Assembly (NCBI GenBank): GCA_019055375.1
Contig: JAHQIW010000484.1
Coordinates: forward strand, 31,582 to 95,581
Reading direction: 5' to 3'
DNA: 64,000 nt
From: Parelaphostrongylus tenuis
Taxonomy: Eukaryota; Nematoda; Chromadorea; Rhabditida; Metastrongylidae
The position numbers were made by a program, and so were the translations under genes. Positions 50,466 to 63,595 of the stretch are shown piece by piece. Under the pieces are notes generated by a model. It worked only from the letters and a program-made list of their open reading frames with translations, had not been told where the DNA came from and did no database searches. Within the stretch, counting starts at the first letter, position 1. Each line of letters starts with the position of its first letter.

Positions 50466-50755
50466 CACATGTGGCGCAATTGTTAGAAATGCTTCTGCGG
50501 TACATATGACCGATTGATGGAAGGTCGATGGTTCGACTCCACGCTCAAAACTCACCAAGCCTTCCATTAATCCCTCGGGAAGTGAGTGGATTGGCACCGT
50601 TGTTAGGGAAGATAGCATCACTGACTTGATACATCGGTAGACCTCGCGAGTAATAGTAAAGGCCAGATATCCATTCAGGCACGTTAGACGAGGTCGGAAA
50701 TTGGAAGACGGAAAGATCATCGCTCAAAGATTCATCATTTCCAAGAGCTTTGAAA
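50466..50755 (+). mobile_element. tRNA-derived SINE, well-preserved head
   Basis: A box TGGCGCAATTGTTAGAA and B box GGTTCGACTCC, then CTTGATACATCGGTAGACCT and GGCCAGATATCCATTCAG. Open frames of up to 123 codons on the minus strand are artefacts of this repeat. Confidence 0.8.
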
Positions 50756-52311
50756 GCTTCAATTCTGTATGCACGGGACATTCTACGTAATGCAGCAAAA
50801 ATTCCGAGTAAAATCGTCCACATTTGCTTTGGGTGATGGATCTCTAGTAAGAATAAATAAACTAAATGCTTTGAAAGACCGTTCCTGACAACCTCGGCAT
50901 CGAAATCATGATATGTGATGTCAAAGACAACGAAGAAGTCGGTGTAGCCGAAAAGTCAACCATCCAACTCTGCTGCTATAAGTGTTTATACTACTTTTGG
51001 CACTTTATAGAACTGGAACTGGAACTAAGATTTCTAAAATTATCGTTTAGGGGCATGATTCCTTCACTAAGCCTTTTATAAGTAATTTTTTTTGGCGACA
51101 ATCAAGGCAACCGTCTTCTGCTTTCGTCATAAAGGCTCATTGATGGATTTTCACAAACGTCCTTTTTCTGTATGAAAAATGGGAAAGGAGATAATGGAGC
51201 ACTGTATTTTTGCTCTTTGGCATTCGATACTGTTTAATGATGCAGCCGTTTTGTGATATACTAATTTGAACACTCATTACTACTCTTGCTTCACTATGAC
51301 GAATAAAAAAGGCTATAAGGACTTGAAGTAGTTAAAATCACACAATAAGGAAAGCCAGAATTTCCCGCTTGGTAGGATCACCTTACTATTCCATATGAAG
51401 AAAAAAAAAACAAGCAGGAACAACTTTTTATGTACTTAAACGGATGCATCTAGTTTGTGTCAATTATTGATACTTATGAAAAGAGCATAGATTACGTAGG
51501 TCATAACAATTTAATGAGGCTTGAATTGAGAACCGGAATGAATCGGAACTTGATTCGGTTCTTGAAGAGAAAAATAACCAAACAGGAAGGGCAAAAGTTA
51601 CAAAGCTCCTTTCTGTTTAAAAAAACCATTCCTGGATTTGAGTCCTACATGAACAGTTCTTGAAATAACAATGAACACAGGCCTTTAAACAAAAATTGAG
51701 GAACACCTCAATAAAATAGAAATGAAAAAACTAAATAAATTCGTACGAAGTGATCTACGGCGTATCAGAATGTCGACATGGATAGAAAGAAAAGGTAAAA
51801 GGAACAAGGGTAGAGGCTCATGTGGCAAACATGATGGCAAAAAAGAAATAAATTGTTTCCCAAACGAATAAACTTCCTGATTTACTAACAGCTAAACGAC
51901 TTGTATGACCTGTAACAATAGTAAACAACTAGTGATTGAGATCTAGCAATTTCCAATTGCTCTTGTAGACCACCAACGAACTCTATTACCCTTTACGTAC
52001 GAAGCCTGTTATTTAAAGACTTATTGGTGGCAAGACAACCATAGGTAGACTGCTGCTATCGTGGGTAAGTATAACAAGTAGTTCATGGATCCTGTTTGAG
52101 CAGCCTTACGGTATAGGCTCTTAGGCGCTTTAGAGGTATTCCCTAACTACTTCTCATACACTTACATGTCAATATTTCCCCCGGAAAAGGAAGTCGAAGG
52201 TTTGCAACTACGCTGTGAGTTTTGCTTGCATCTCAGAATTCTTATGATTATTTGCAGAATTTCAGTTAAAGCAGCAGAAAGATACAAGCAACATATATAT
52301 ATATATGTATA

Positions 52312-52344
<33 letters not shown>

Positions 52345-54499
52345 ATACATGATCATAACCGCACGGACGGTATAGTTTCACAAAAAAAAAAACTATACCG
52401 CACTTTATAGGTAACTTTTGCATCTGTCATGATTAGTATAACTTCCGTACTCTTCTTTGCACGTGTCCATATAATTCGACATTAGTAGAACCTTGAACAG
52501 TAAAACCAGTCCTATAAATCCATGTGCTTCCTACGTAAAATAGTTGGTAGCTTGTGGTGTGTATTTACGCTCTAAACTCAAAACTGATGGAGCACCACAT
52601 AGCCTCGCAATCAGCCCGAAGGCCATCAATATGATGGAAAACGCTTCTAACGGCATATGAGTGAATTAGATTGAAAGTGAAGAAGCAGCTAACCTATCTG
52701 TAGAGTCGGCCAGATCTTTTTGATAGTCGGTAGTCTGAAGTTAGAACGTAACAGAACGAGAAATCAATGGAAAGCAATGTGTAGTTTTTCGAATGAATAC
52801 CTTGCCATGGAAAGATAGCGTTACTATCAAAGAACAGATTCTAAAACGTTTTTTCACATGTGCTCCAACAATTACAAATAACAAAAATGAAATGATCTGT
52901 TCAAAAGTAATGTTGAACTCTGAACTCTATATAGGGGTTCCATAAAGGCTTAAGGACGTATTGAAGCATAAGAGAGTCAGCAAACTGCTGAAATTGAGCT
53001 TCATAACTGAAGTCCAAATGTATTCGTTAGAACTGAATGTCGAAGTCGAAAAGTAAATCGAGTAAAAATTGAGATGATCTTCTTGCACAGTAAAAAAATA
53101 ACAAGGTGCTGTCGTCGCTACATTGAAATAGCTCCTCATAAAAACAGACTCAGAGAGTGGTGCTACATCCGGAGGTAATTACAAATGTTGCCATAGGAAA
53201 CTAGGAACACTGCGCCTCCCAGAATGAACCAGTCTTCGAGTGAAACATGAGCGACAACGCTCAGAGTAGAGAGGGTTAGCATGATGGACGAGTCGGCAGA
53301 AAAACGTTACCGATGTATGACATGGACAGCTAACAAGATTCTCTCTGATGATGCCAACTGCTAACAGCTGCTAAGCTGAGAACCAGTGTAAATTTGTCCC
53401 GAAATATGCGTTCACCACCGTCGAATACTTTTGATATTCGTACGAATAGATATAATAAAACTAGTGGAATGGCTTTTTTTTTCAATTTTTCTCTCTTTAA
53501 CTCAATAGCGACCGTGGGTACACATTTCGGTACATATTTTGGTACACGTAACCCTTTAAACCGACCTTTGCGCCATCTTCACCGAAACAAAAAATAGAAC
53601 GATGTCCTTATAAACTTGGCTCGCTGCGTCTCTACTGATTACTGATTTCTAAAAAATACTTATTTCAATCTATGGTCAGCCACGTTGTGATTCACTGTCG
53701 CCAAAAGTGAATTTTAAAAAAATCGTTAAGAATGACAAATTTGTTCAACAGTCTATTAGTCTGGAGTCACGATGTCGATAATGAGGTCGGAAAATCCTTA
53801 TCGAAAGCAATCAAATGAGCAATCCTTTATTCTGAAATCTTGCAATCTAGCGGCAGAAATAAGAGCTGATATAAGAAAAGAACAAAAAAAAAAAAAACAG
53901 AAAAAATTGAAAAGGAAGGCGATGAGAAATTGCTAGATAATGCAAGACAGCAATTAAATCGTGTTAGGAAAATTGATGATTTGTTTCATCAGAAGTTCAA
54001 AAAACACCAAAACTATGTAAACGAAGAGTAATTTCAATCAAAATTTCATATTCAAATAATGGACGATATATTAGATTTGCGTTTCGAAATAAAAGTTGGG
54101 TATTACAAAATGCTTGATAGTGCAGCTGTATGGTTTCACAAAGAATCTCTAAAGTAAAGAAAATAGAAATCGCTAATCTAAAGTCAAGAACGAAACTGTT
54201 ACAAGAACTGTGTTCTCCAAAAAGAACACGTAGAAAAATGCTCGTTCTCACTAGTTTCACAAATTTTTACAAACTGTTCAGACATTAGATGAAAGAGAAT
54301 GATTAATTATCACGTTATATAATGCATTTTCTTATTATTACCTTACTATCTGATCTGAAAAAAAGCAATTACTGACTCACAAAAAATCAACTCTGTTTTT
54401 GTGCTAGTTCTTCTTTGACACTATTGCTCTATGAAAGAAAATTTTAGATGCAATATTGATTAGTGATCTCATTGAAACTATTTCTCTTAAGACATGCAA
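50756..54499. other. no gene recognised
   Basis: AT-rich, with the microsatellite/hairpin at 52.3 kb and a poly-A/T stretch near 53885. No frame has recognisable motifs. Confidence 0.4.
52292..52400. repeat. (AT)n microsatellite and adjacent hairpin
   Basis: AT tract at 52292-52350, then CGGTATAGTTT (52368-52378) mirrored by AAACTATACCG (52390-52400) around an A-rich 11-base loop. Confidence 0.85.
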
Positions 54500-54672
54500 A
54501 CCTCCAAAAGCGGTCGAATGTAGAGGTATAATTCATTTTTCAGCGACAAGATCGACTGTTAATCTTCGTAGTCAGAGGATCAATATTGCACCTGAATTGC
54601 AGGATTTAGTATTCGGCGTCGATTCCTTCATAGAGGAGTATAGCCTCAAGAGATCGACTGAACCGAAACACT

Positions 54673-54719
54673 GTGCTACTGAAGATTCCTGGAGGACGAA
54701 ACAGGGGCCTGTCTAGCAC
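54673..54719 (+). ncRNA. hammerhead ribozyme motif with perfect stems I and III
   Basis: Stem I GTGCTA/TAGCAC, core CTGAAGA, stem II TCC-TGGA-GGA with a mismatched first pair, GAA, stem III ACAG-GGGC-CTGT, cleavage triplet GTC (after 54713). Confidence 0.7.
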
Positions 54720-54746
54720 TTGCACCTGAAAAACAGCTCAAAACAT

Positions 54747-55326
54747 CTCAGGACTGACTATCTATTAACCTCGGCATAGTTTGAATAAATCAGTATCTTC
54801 TTCTGTTTAGCCGCTCCGAAATTCACGGTCCTTGCACAGGAATCGAAAACATCTACGCGTAAAACTTTGGAAGCCTTTGGTCACATAGCAAAGGACCAAA
54901 AATGAATCGCAAAGAGGAGTGCCTCGTAATAACGCGTGACCTGGCACCATACCTTAGGCTAATATTCCCGACCTGAGCCAGGCACTGTCTCACATTACCA
55001 CAGACTCCAAGTGGCAGGTCTCCAATGATCAATTGATGGCCTAAAACATCTAAGCGGTGAGTGTTTTTGAAATGAATTTTTCCTATGCGATCCAGAAATT
55101 TATCTCTTTCGTTTTCTGCTGGGCTTATGAAGGCCTTTAATTAAATAACTTGCGAATCAATTTGACCTTTTGAGGCTCTGAAGATGGCGAACCTTGCCGA
55201 AACGTAAGCCACCACGACTGTTGTAATATCCGTGCTACATTATTAACTGTATTGTTATATGCTTCGCTGATATTCAATAAATAATATCAATAACACCTCG
55301 GAGCGGCTAAACAGAAGAAGATACTG
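54747..55326. mobile_element. insertion with inverted ends inside a hammerhead element
   Basis: Flanked by an 11-bp direct repeat GCTCAAAACAT. AGTATCTTCTTCTGTTTAGC, CGCTCCGA near 54791 is mirrored exactly near 55299-55325. An interior block CTCTGAAGATGGCGAACC, TTGCCGAAACGTAAGCC resembles blocks seen in retroelement 3' regions. No coding frame. Confidence 0.65.
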
Positions 55327-55979
55327 GCTCAAAACATGTTATATCATCATCAGAGGCGGACGGTCTATAAAAAGCGACTGAATGAGGAGGGATGATTCCT
55401 CAAATATTCTTGAAACCAAGTCGTTTTTTTTTTTCTTAGAATGCGCAGTAGCATAATCGTTCAATCGTGGTGAAGCACGTATTTAAATGAAGTGTATCAA
55501 AATCTGCCGTACTCGTTTGGATGTCATTTAGTATGAATTTTGAACACTTTTTTCATTTTCAATCAAAATACGATTTTCAATGGATATAATTCAATGCGGT
55601 GAAAGCCTCACAGAAACTGCAACTAAGAAGATTTAAAATTGTACTTGCCAGATTCTACATGATCTGTCAACTCGTTTCTCTTGAGAATCGTCTTTATGGA
55701 AGTCATCTATCAGGTTCATTCTTTTCTGAGTACTCCTCAGCTTCCTGCTTATAAATAACGTCGTATAATTAGCACATTAAGTCAGCTTCCAGATCATTTT
55801 CTCTACAATGGCAGTTCGTAAGAAAAAAACTATAGAAATATTTAATTCAATCACCTGAATTTCAATCTATTGATATATAAGGTAACTCCGTGTGCACTTT
55901 ACGTTCTTATTAGAACGTTAGATTGAGCAACTGCTGATTTCTATAGTTGGTCTATTTGATATTAAGGATACTCCATTAG

Positions 55980-56022
<43 letters not shown>

Positions 56023-56026
56023 ATAT
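55980..56026. repeat. (TA)n microsatellite
   Basis: TA dinucleotides with a single phase break near 56012. Confidence 0.95.
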
Positions 56027-56350
56027 TCTGCAAATGCAATTCAAAAATACATGAAAAATGAAGGCCCCAGAATGTTAATCAAGATAAATACTCCATCTCT
56101 GATCAGATATGTTCAAGAAATCACTTGCGAAAGGTTTAACGGTTGACTTCCGCGGCCCCACACCCTCTCCTCCCTTTGCGACTCCGCGACTCTTACCTCA
56201 CCGTGGCAATCACTGTCTGTCTCACTCCTCTCTGCCATTGGGCACCTGTCCATGGGAAGAAGATTGCTGATTCAATCCCCTACAACAACTCACTGCGTTT
56301 TTTGATGTTACAAATAACCCAATTTTGTAGAGTGGTGGGCAAAAACATTT

Positions 56351-56422
56351 GCGTCATCCGGGATTCGAATCCAGATCTCACTCTTGCCGGGAGTGTGTGC
56401 TGAACGGTTGCAACACCGACGC
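56351..56422 (-). tRNA. tRNA-like sequence, probably pseudogene or SINE head
   Basis: 72 bases with 5' GCGTCG and 3' TGACGC pairing as an acceptor stem, an anticodon-type stem CACTC/GAGTG around a seven-base loop CCGGCAA (would read GGC, Ala-like, but lacks U33), and a B box GGATTCGAATCCCGG. The T stem is imperfect. Related sequences at 29.4 and 49.7 kb sit in fold-back repeats, so a functional tRNA is unlikely. Confidence 0.4.
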
Positions 56423-56999
56423 TCGTTTATTGTCACATCATACCACCGCAATACGCGGACAAATAAAATGAACTTGATGTTGTTTTTTTTTTTGATGCCG
56501 ATCAGTATCGATGGTCTTTCTACAAGGTATCTATTACAGCAAAAAACGCTCAATTATACAAAATGCCACTATTTTTTTATATAAATGTAGACCGTGACAC
56601 AGAACGTAGATGTAAATATATAATGTTGATATAAGTTCCAGATTTGGATCCGCGGAGGAGAACCGGTTAAAAATTGGGCACATTTAATAGACCGAAGCAA
56701 AAAGAGTCAAAGTTTTCTCCTTCAAAACACAAGTTACTTTTAGAACATTTGTTAGAACACAATAAAGTAGATCATTGTGTCCATCTGGACATCTTACAGG
56801 ATGGGCAAAACTAACAATAAAGTGAACTCCACGTGGTTACACCTGATCTCCGAGGAGGACCACCTACAAGTTGGGCGGACGTGTTTGTGAAAATATCGGT
56901 ACTTTTCTGTTAGACAGCGAGCAATGATTATTCGACGTCATTAGCTGGACAAGAAAATTTAATAGCAATGTCAGCAATCATTCGCAAGCACAGATCTTT

Positions 57000-57760
57000 G
57001 GTTGGAATTGTGCATAGTCGTTTTCTTGAAAGGCCTTTTGCAACGCTGTAACATCCAGAATAAAATTATGGTTCACATGCAACACACAATTTCTTCATCA
57101 TCTCTCTTACATTTCGCTGGGCTAAACTATTTCCTAAGACCACTAATACTCTTTCGATAGCACAAGTCTCGAAGAATTCAAAAATGTGCTTGTTTTTTGA
57201 AGAGCTCTTATGTCAGTGCTAAAAGACAAGAAGAAGATTTGTGCTTCACACCTTGCCGGACAAAGCTCTTTCTTTAGACTATCATTAACCATTTGATAGC
57301 GTAAGTTTCAATGATTTCAACGCCTTGCTTACTTTCTGGAAAGACTGTTTCATTGTAGGGTAACAAGGAAAATGAGCTTTAGTTTCAAATAGTCGACGTC
57401 TTGTCCACCGGCTTATCTACGAGCGAGGGAAGGGAAGAGCCGGGGCGAGCGACTGATTCAGTGACGGACTAGATATGTGGGGTGCAACTTATTATGCAAC
57501 TAGTAATTTTTCTCCTCCTTGGAAGAAACCTCAGATAAAACGAGCGACTCAGACACTACAAGATTTTCTCCACACATTCATATGCTTTTCATACTTGCAG
57601 CAAATTTACGCATGATGAAAATGAAGGCTCACAGCAGGTGTTGAACATCATTTTATTTGTATATCACAGCGTTGTAAAAGGGTTTTTGCGAGGAACGGCA
57701 ACATAGGGTAGGGATTTAAGCTCTCGAATGGCTAGTAACACTCTTATGAAAATTTCTCGG
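57000..57760 (-). repeat. dispersed tandem repeat, about 3 units
   Basis: Minus-orientation boxes CTTTCGATAGCACAAGTCTC (57152), CATTTGATAGCGTAAGTTTC (57290) and a plus-like TAAGCTCTCGAATGGC (57717). Confidence 0.5.
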
Positions 57761-59789
57761 CTGGCATCCAGGATCGAATATTCATTTGCCGCCGTCTAAC
57801 GAAAAAAAACCGAAAGATTAATCAGCTGCACTCGCAGCTGCCAATATTTTACAGATCACGGTAAGAAATTCGCGTCAGTTGCCATACGAATCAAACCACC
57901 ACCGTGGGTGAACACTGCGAAAAGAAAAAACGAATGGAAAATGTGCTGGGATCCGCACAGTATAGACAGATCGTCGAAGTATCCAAATTAGTATTCAAGT
58001 AAGTAATAAAGTAATTCTCAGGTCAAGAAAAAGAGTAGAAGCAAGAGTAAGACGAATGTAGGATGATGGTGGATCGTTTACAAAGGGAAAGGTAAGTTGA
58101 TTTGAACCAGATAGAAAGGCTCGCATGCAAATGTAAATGTATCTAACATAGTTCGGTCAGATGTCTTTGTTATGTCAACATTTATGTAGAACAACAAAAA
58201 GACCAGATTCGAAATCAGCTATTTCAGAATAACTAAATAACAAAGGCAATCATTTCTCACCTGTCGAAACTTAGTAAAGAAGAAAGTTTTCAAACAATTT
58301 CCATAAGTGTGAAAAGATGATGGTGATAGAAATAATTTAATTCCAAGTCATTTTATAGCTATATAGTTCACCTGGTGCTAACTAGTCTACCAAACAACTG
58401 AGAAGCCGCTTGCAGAGGGAGGGGTAGTAAATTCACAAAGCTGGATTCTCTAATAAACTGAGTACAACAAATTACATGGATTTTTGCAATAGTTATCAGA
58501 AGTGTAAAGATTTTCGCTACACTATCATAGCCAATTCCTTGGTGACAGCATCGAAATGATTCCCTCATTTGGTTGGACACCCCATTTCATCTTCGAAAAG
58601 CTACCGAAACGCTAAAAAGAGTGAGAGCCAGGGGAGAACTAGATGAGGCACCAATACCTGTGTGTAATAGGGCAGCTATATGAGCTACAAGCTAATATTA
58701 GCAAATTTTACATTGAAATCGTCTTGAAGGTTCTCGAATATTTCGTGTGTTGCCTCAGTTGCTTCTTAGAGGTTTCATCATCATCATCGATGTAGCAGAA
58801 TATTTGTCTAGTGTAACAAGTCTTTTTGGAATCTTGAAAATAACAAGGCCAAGGCGTTTTCAGCTGACAGCAGGACAGTATTGGAGGAGGGTTTGAATTT
58901 ATACTTTGCTTCTTGATAACTTACCAATAACCTGCATCATCATCCACTCGGCCATCGCACTCCCCAGAGAGGAGCTTCATATTCAAATGTAGGGGCAAAA
59001 TTCTGGAATTAAAGCCAGGAATTCAGAGTTATAAGTAATCGAGAGGCGAAGGAGCAGTAGTAAAGCTAATAATAAGGAACTGAGTGCAATGTAGATTTGG
59101 CTATAATTTCCATTTCACTGCTTTTCTATTTCCATGCACAGTCATATTCTTCTTTTCGAATGTCTAAAAAACAATCCAGATAAGAAATCCAGGCAACCAC
59201 ACATTGGAACTATTCTTCTCGATGGGAAATTACTTCTATGTTGGCGTACATTTAACATTTTCTGGGCACTGTATTAAAGATGCTAGGTTTTAATCAGAAG
59301 AAGCTGTCGTGTTGAGCACATTTTAGACCACACATCGCTGTTTGACGTCGAGAAACACACCACCTTCATAATGGGGAGATAAATCATTACAATGAAATGA
59401 CAGAATGAGAGGCCGACTCTAAAATCAATGCCTGGTTGATTACAAAATGAAATGATGCCGATAAGTCTCTTCAGGCTTGGAACAAAAATTTTTCATTCGA
59501 GAAAAAAGTCCAAAATTTAGAGCGCCGGCTTTTCATTTACTCTCATGAATAATCAATAACATTTTACGAGCTCTACTTGTCTGAGCTAGCGCTGATTTGT
59601 ATCTCCTCTTCTTAAAAATTTCACCTATGTGACAATTTCTCCTCCAGTACCTGGTCGCGCTCACACCATACCATATTTTATCGAAGTAGCAGAATTTCTT
59701 ATTTTTAAGAATAAGATTCGAATTCCGATTTAAGAATTTACCTATTGAGAAAGCTCAGCCTTTTAACTCCCGAAATAGAGTTAGGTCAC
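57761..59789. other. no gene recognised, one coding-like island
   Basis: A minus-strand stretch near 58985-58925 (MKLLSGECDGRVDDDAGYW then a GTAAGT donor) and another near 58810-58715 (FCYIDDDDETSKKQLRQHTK) look coding, but joining them at the visible splice sites makes a stop. Left unassigned. Confidence 0.25.
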
Positions 59790-61250
59790 TTCTGTGTTGT
59801 TCACACTAAGAGCAATGAACCTGACTGAGATACTACTTTAATACTCGGATATTTGGATGGTCCTTCGTAACTATTTGCAGACCCAAACATATTTTCCGTT
59901 CATTCTCTGCATCGTAATTGTTGTCCATGGCAATGCTTTAACTAAATCATGGAAGATGGTGTGAACCTCGTACCATGATCCGTCGAATATCACCAGCTGG
60001 GAGTACAGCTATGTGTTTTTGGTTACGACACGTCGGTTCAACGTTTATATGGGCGCCTCCAATCTCGTGGAGTCTACGTTTCAGTGTTCCTTTAGTCTAT
60101 CTCCAATTTATCCTACATATTATGATGTAACCAGCTTATTTGTGTTTTTGTTGTTGATGTTTATTCTTCTGTATAACAAAAAGTGGGATAGACTCCGAAA
60201 AATTGAGCTGAGCACTCTCGGTTTTGGCGCTGTGAGTGCTGCTTGAATTTTAGAGAACTTCGTTTCAGCGGCGCTCTGTGGGTAGGATGCGCAGATGCTG
60301 TTGGGGTCAAATCATCAGTCCTCCGTTCCTTAACACAACAGAGCGCTAGGCATTATGTTACATTGAAAAGATGGACGTAGTCCAGTGCACTGGTCGGCAG
60401 GTGGATTCCTTGAGAGATTATAATGCGGCCCATGCTGCACTCTATTTCTGTTTACTTTCTCTTTAATGTTTTTTTTCAAGTTTCATAAACGCTGAAGGTA
60501 CACTTACGAGGCAGCCTCTGTGGTAAAAGAACCAACGCAATTCGGATTTGTTTACCTATGCATCATGGATTTTCCATAAACTTGGTGTTCTTCAAATTGA
60601 GTGTAGTCCGATCATTTTCCACATTTCGTTGAGCTCACATCAAATCTCCTCCACTTCGTTGGCAGTTCTTGAAAGCTGTGATATTATCAGCAAAGCAAAA
60701 ATGTGATAAGATTTTTTTCTATCAAATTGTATTCCCTTCCCGTTTCAACAGAGTGACCTCATTATGCACTTCATTAGGACCGTAAAAAGCTTTGGTGTTA
60801 TAATGTGGCCTTGTCGATCCCTTTCATATGGGCATGGTGATGAGTTGGTGAAAACACTGTATTTCGGTGGTGCAGTTGCAACAACAGTCTGATAGGGTTC
60901 CTATATAGAAGGATCCATTCCTTGGTTACCGAATGCTGATAGGATTGCAGTCGTTTCGACGCTGTCATACTCTTTTTCATAGGTCGATAAGAGACAGAAT
61001 TAAGGGTAGATGGTATTCTCGACAGACCACTACGACCCTAAGTACACTTTGAGATGATTCATGCAACAAAATCCCTGTCACACAACCGTGCTTGCTGGCA
61101 AACGGTTATGCCTCATCCAAGTTTCTTGATAAGCGCAAAAGGATAATATTTGTAAAAGCTATAAAGCACATCCAGCCATCATATCGAGCTGTAGTTGAAA
61201 AGATTTCTTCGATCAATCTTTTTGGTACTTGTATGAAAACGTTTCTCCAG
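59790..61250 (-). mobile_element. degenerate RTE-type non-LTR retrotransposon fragment
   Basis: Frames broken by stops and shifts on the minus strand still show reverse-transcriptase landmarks in the right order: TYEKEYDSVETTAILSAFGN (about 60985-60925; family YEKAFDSVET), CSNCTTEIQCFH (about 60880), FCFADDITAF (about 60700; catalytic FADD) and SAAWAAL (about 60440). Only the RT and 3' part remain, with no endonuclease domain. Clearly a pseudogene. Confidence 0.75.
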
Positions 61251-61598
61251 TGGTCAGAGGTAATTTCTTCTGAAAGCACGATATCATATGGGCTGCAAAA
61301 AGCATATGTAGATTGTAAGCCAGCTCTAAATAAATCAGCCATGATATTACTGGGTTCTGCAGCTGCACCTCTCTTTTGCTTTCTATCACAACTCAAACCT
61401 CAGGGAGGAAAATTGTGGATAAGTTTCAGCGGCGGGGATTTCACAAATCGGGACGGGTATGGGACAGAAAACTCGCGGTATTTTTCGCTTTCAATTTCAC
61501 ATCGGGACGAGAAATTTTATTTTCTCATTCTCATTCACATAGGATGACAGTGAGACAATATATTCGCACAAGTTTATCTCATTATCTCAAAGCAAGTA

Positions 61599-61652
61599 CA
61601 GGCAAGTTGTGTACCAAAATATTTTCAAGGAAAAGCGCAATTGAACGATACT
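61599..61652 (+). repeat. solo mariner inverted-repeat end
   Basis: GGCAAGTTGTGTACCAAAAT and AAGCGCAATTGAACGAT match the right end of the 46.6-47.05 kb mariner. I found no partner end in the window. Confidence 0.55.
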
Positions 61653-62699
61653 GAGGCCATCGCAATTACATTGCAGAAACCATTTTAAAAAAACCGAAAC
61701 GGCACGAACTTTTCAATTTTGCTGCGTCATAACCGCTCGACTTCATGTTGCAAAACCGATCATAAAACGTCGTAAAAGATCTTACCTGACCCGCTTCACT
61801 CTCCCAAAATTTCACAGCCAAGTTGTCACTTGAATTGACCAATACAAATTACAAGTTATCAAGTTTCAGAAAATTGTCTCCTGGGTAGTTATCAAATTTC
61901 AGAAAAATTGTCTCTTTGGGTACAGAAGTTATCATCATTGAAGTCCTATCAAAACCATCATATAAAACATTTTGTGTAGAAGAAAGATATGACTAAATAG
62001 CTTCTTTAATGCACTTTTTAAACAAAAAATTGCATATTTTCATTTACACTATTATTACAGAAAAAAACGGCGAAGTCATACTTCACACCTATTAATTACA
62101 GCATCGCTCATTAGTGATACCCGCGTATTTGCTCATCATGAGAACAGCGATTTATCAAATAGTCATTTGTATGAGATGAATAACACAATGTCGGATTTAT
62201 TATAGTTGAGAGTGGAAAAGATCAATGGCTACGGGCAGCAGCATCTTGATTGATAGTTGCCAAAGGAACGCCGAACCGTCGTGCACGTCAATCAAACTAA
62301 TCAGCAGGGGTAATGATAAATGTTTACAGAAGCCTTTTTTTCGAAGGTGGTTTAAGAAGGAATGGAAAGAACGAGATCGACAATAATTAAAGAAGGTTTG
62401 TATCAGAACGAGAGATTGGAATTTCTAGGAAGTCAGTATGAAAGATTGCCTATGAAGAAAATCTAAGAGTGACCACTTTGTATTTAGAGCATCTATAGCA
62501 ATTGTCTGGTTGGATAAAAGTGGACGAGTTTCCGCGCATCTTTGCATGTGCAATTACCATATTTTCTAAGAAGTCGTCAACAACTCAACATTCAACCTTT
62601 CCTGTGGTGGATCAGAATCAAAGATCATATAGAGAGCTTACTTGGAATCCCACATGGTTGCATATGCAATCACTTTCTTCTTAATTATTCATATTAATA

Positions 62700-62930
62700 A
62701 CAGAGGCGCCGCGGCCGAGTAGTTTTGATGCTCGACGCGGCGCGCATGAAGCCCTCCAATACTCTTTGGCAGTTCAACAAGAACGCCCTATGAACGCCAC
62801 AGCCAAGCTATCCTCGAGATTGCAAGGAGACAAGGTGAATCAGTAGTCTCCGCCTTTGAAGAAGAAGACGAAGAAGGAATCGAATGCTAGAACTATTGGG
62901 AACAGCTCAATAAAAAAACTGGGATGACGA
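62700..62930 (+). repeat. dispersed repeat, copy 2, with tRNA-like start
   Basis: Starts GGCGCCGCGGCCGAGTAGTT (A-box-like) and shares ordered blocks with 36721-36960. May be a second SINE family. Confidence 0.45.
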
Positions 62931-63325
62931 GTCGTTGTAAATGCAAATATTACTGAAAACTTGTTTGGATTTCTCGGACTGGCGCTCCTATCATGTCACC
63001 TCATCCAATATTGTCCAGCCTCATAAATTCCTGCTAGCTTGTTCGCTCTTTTTGCGAAGTTAATTTGGAGAGGCTTGAGCTTGAATAGCTGTACTGGATA
63101 CGTATACGAGTAATTGAAATTCAAATGCAGAATTAACCCTTACCATCCACCCTGTATTCCATCTACGCATTTATGCATCTGTAAGGTCTCGTTTGGGCCA
63201 AATTTAAGCGTTCTGAGGTAATAAGGGTCATTTTTATGTCACACTGCATAATAGAATTGTGAAAATATACGGCCATAGCAAGATGGTACTAATATTACGC
63301 TAATAATAAGATAATGCAAGGAGTC

Positions 63326-63595
63326 TGTGGAGTGGTAGTTTTAGAGGTGCCCCTGTGACACATTCGTCCGTAGTTCGTTCCGTGCTTTGAGCTCACACCA
63401 GGCCTCAACCTCAGGGGTCGGCTAATAAGGGTACCAAAATTTATCTGGAAAGACAGCAATACTGACTTGATACATCGTTATGCTACCGCGGGTTATTCTA
63501 TAGGTCAGAATGTATTCAGTCACCTTAACCGATGCTTAGATTGGAGTCCAATGCACGCGCATCTTTAGAGACTGGCCAACGCCGAGAGCTTCATG
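63326..63595 (+). mobile_element. tRNA-derived SINE, diverged copy
   Basis: GTGGTAGTTTTAGAGGTGCC head, CTTGATACATCGTTATGCT body, CTGGCCAACGCCGAGAGCTT tail. Confidence 0.7.

Larger units (their letters stand above)
54500..55400 (+). repeat. hammerhead element interrupted by a 580-bp insertion
   Basis: The element runs from AGCGGTCGAATGTAGAGG through the hammerhead to GCTCAAAACAT (54736-54746), is interrupted, and resumes with a second GCTCAAAACAT (55327-55337), GTTATATCATCATCAG. The interior frame SFIEEYSLKRSTE is a translation of the repeat, not a protein. Confidence 0.7.

Noticed and set aside
50349..50720. 123-codon minus-strand frame
   Set aside because: Lies antisense over a SINE copy.
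58715..58990. PH-domain-like exon pair (DDDAGYW; FCYIDDDDE)
   Set aside because: Joining at the available donor and acceptor creates TGA, and no further exons were found.
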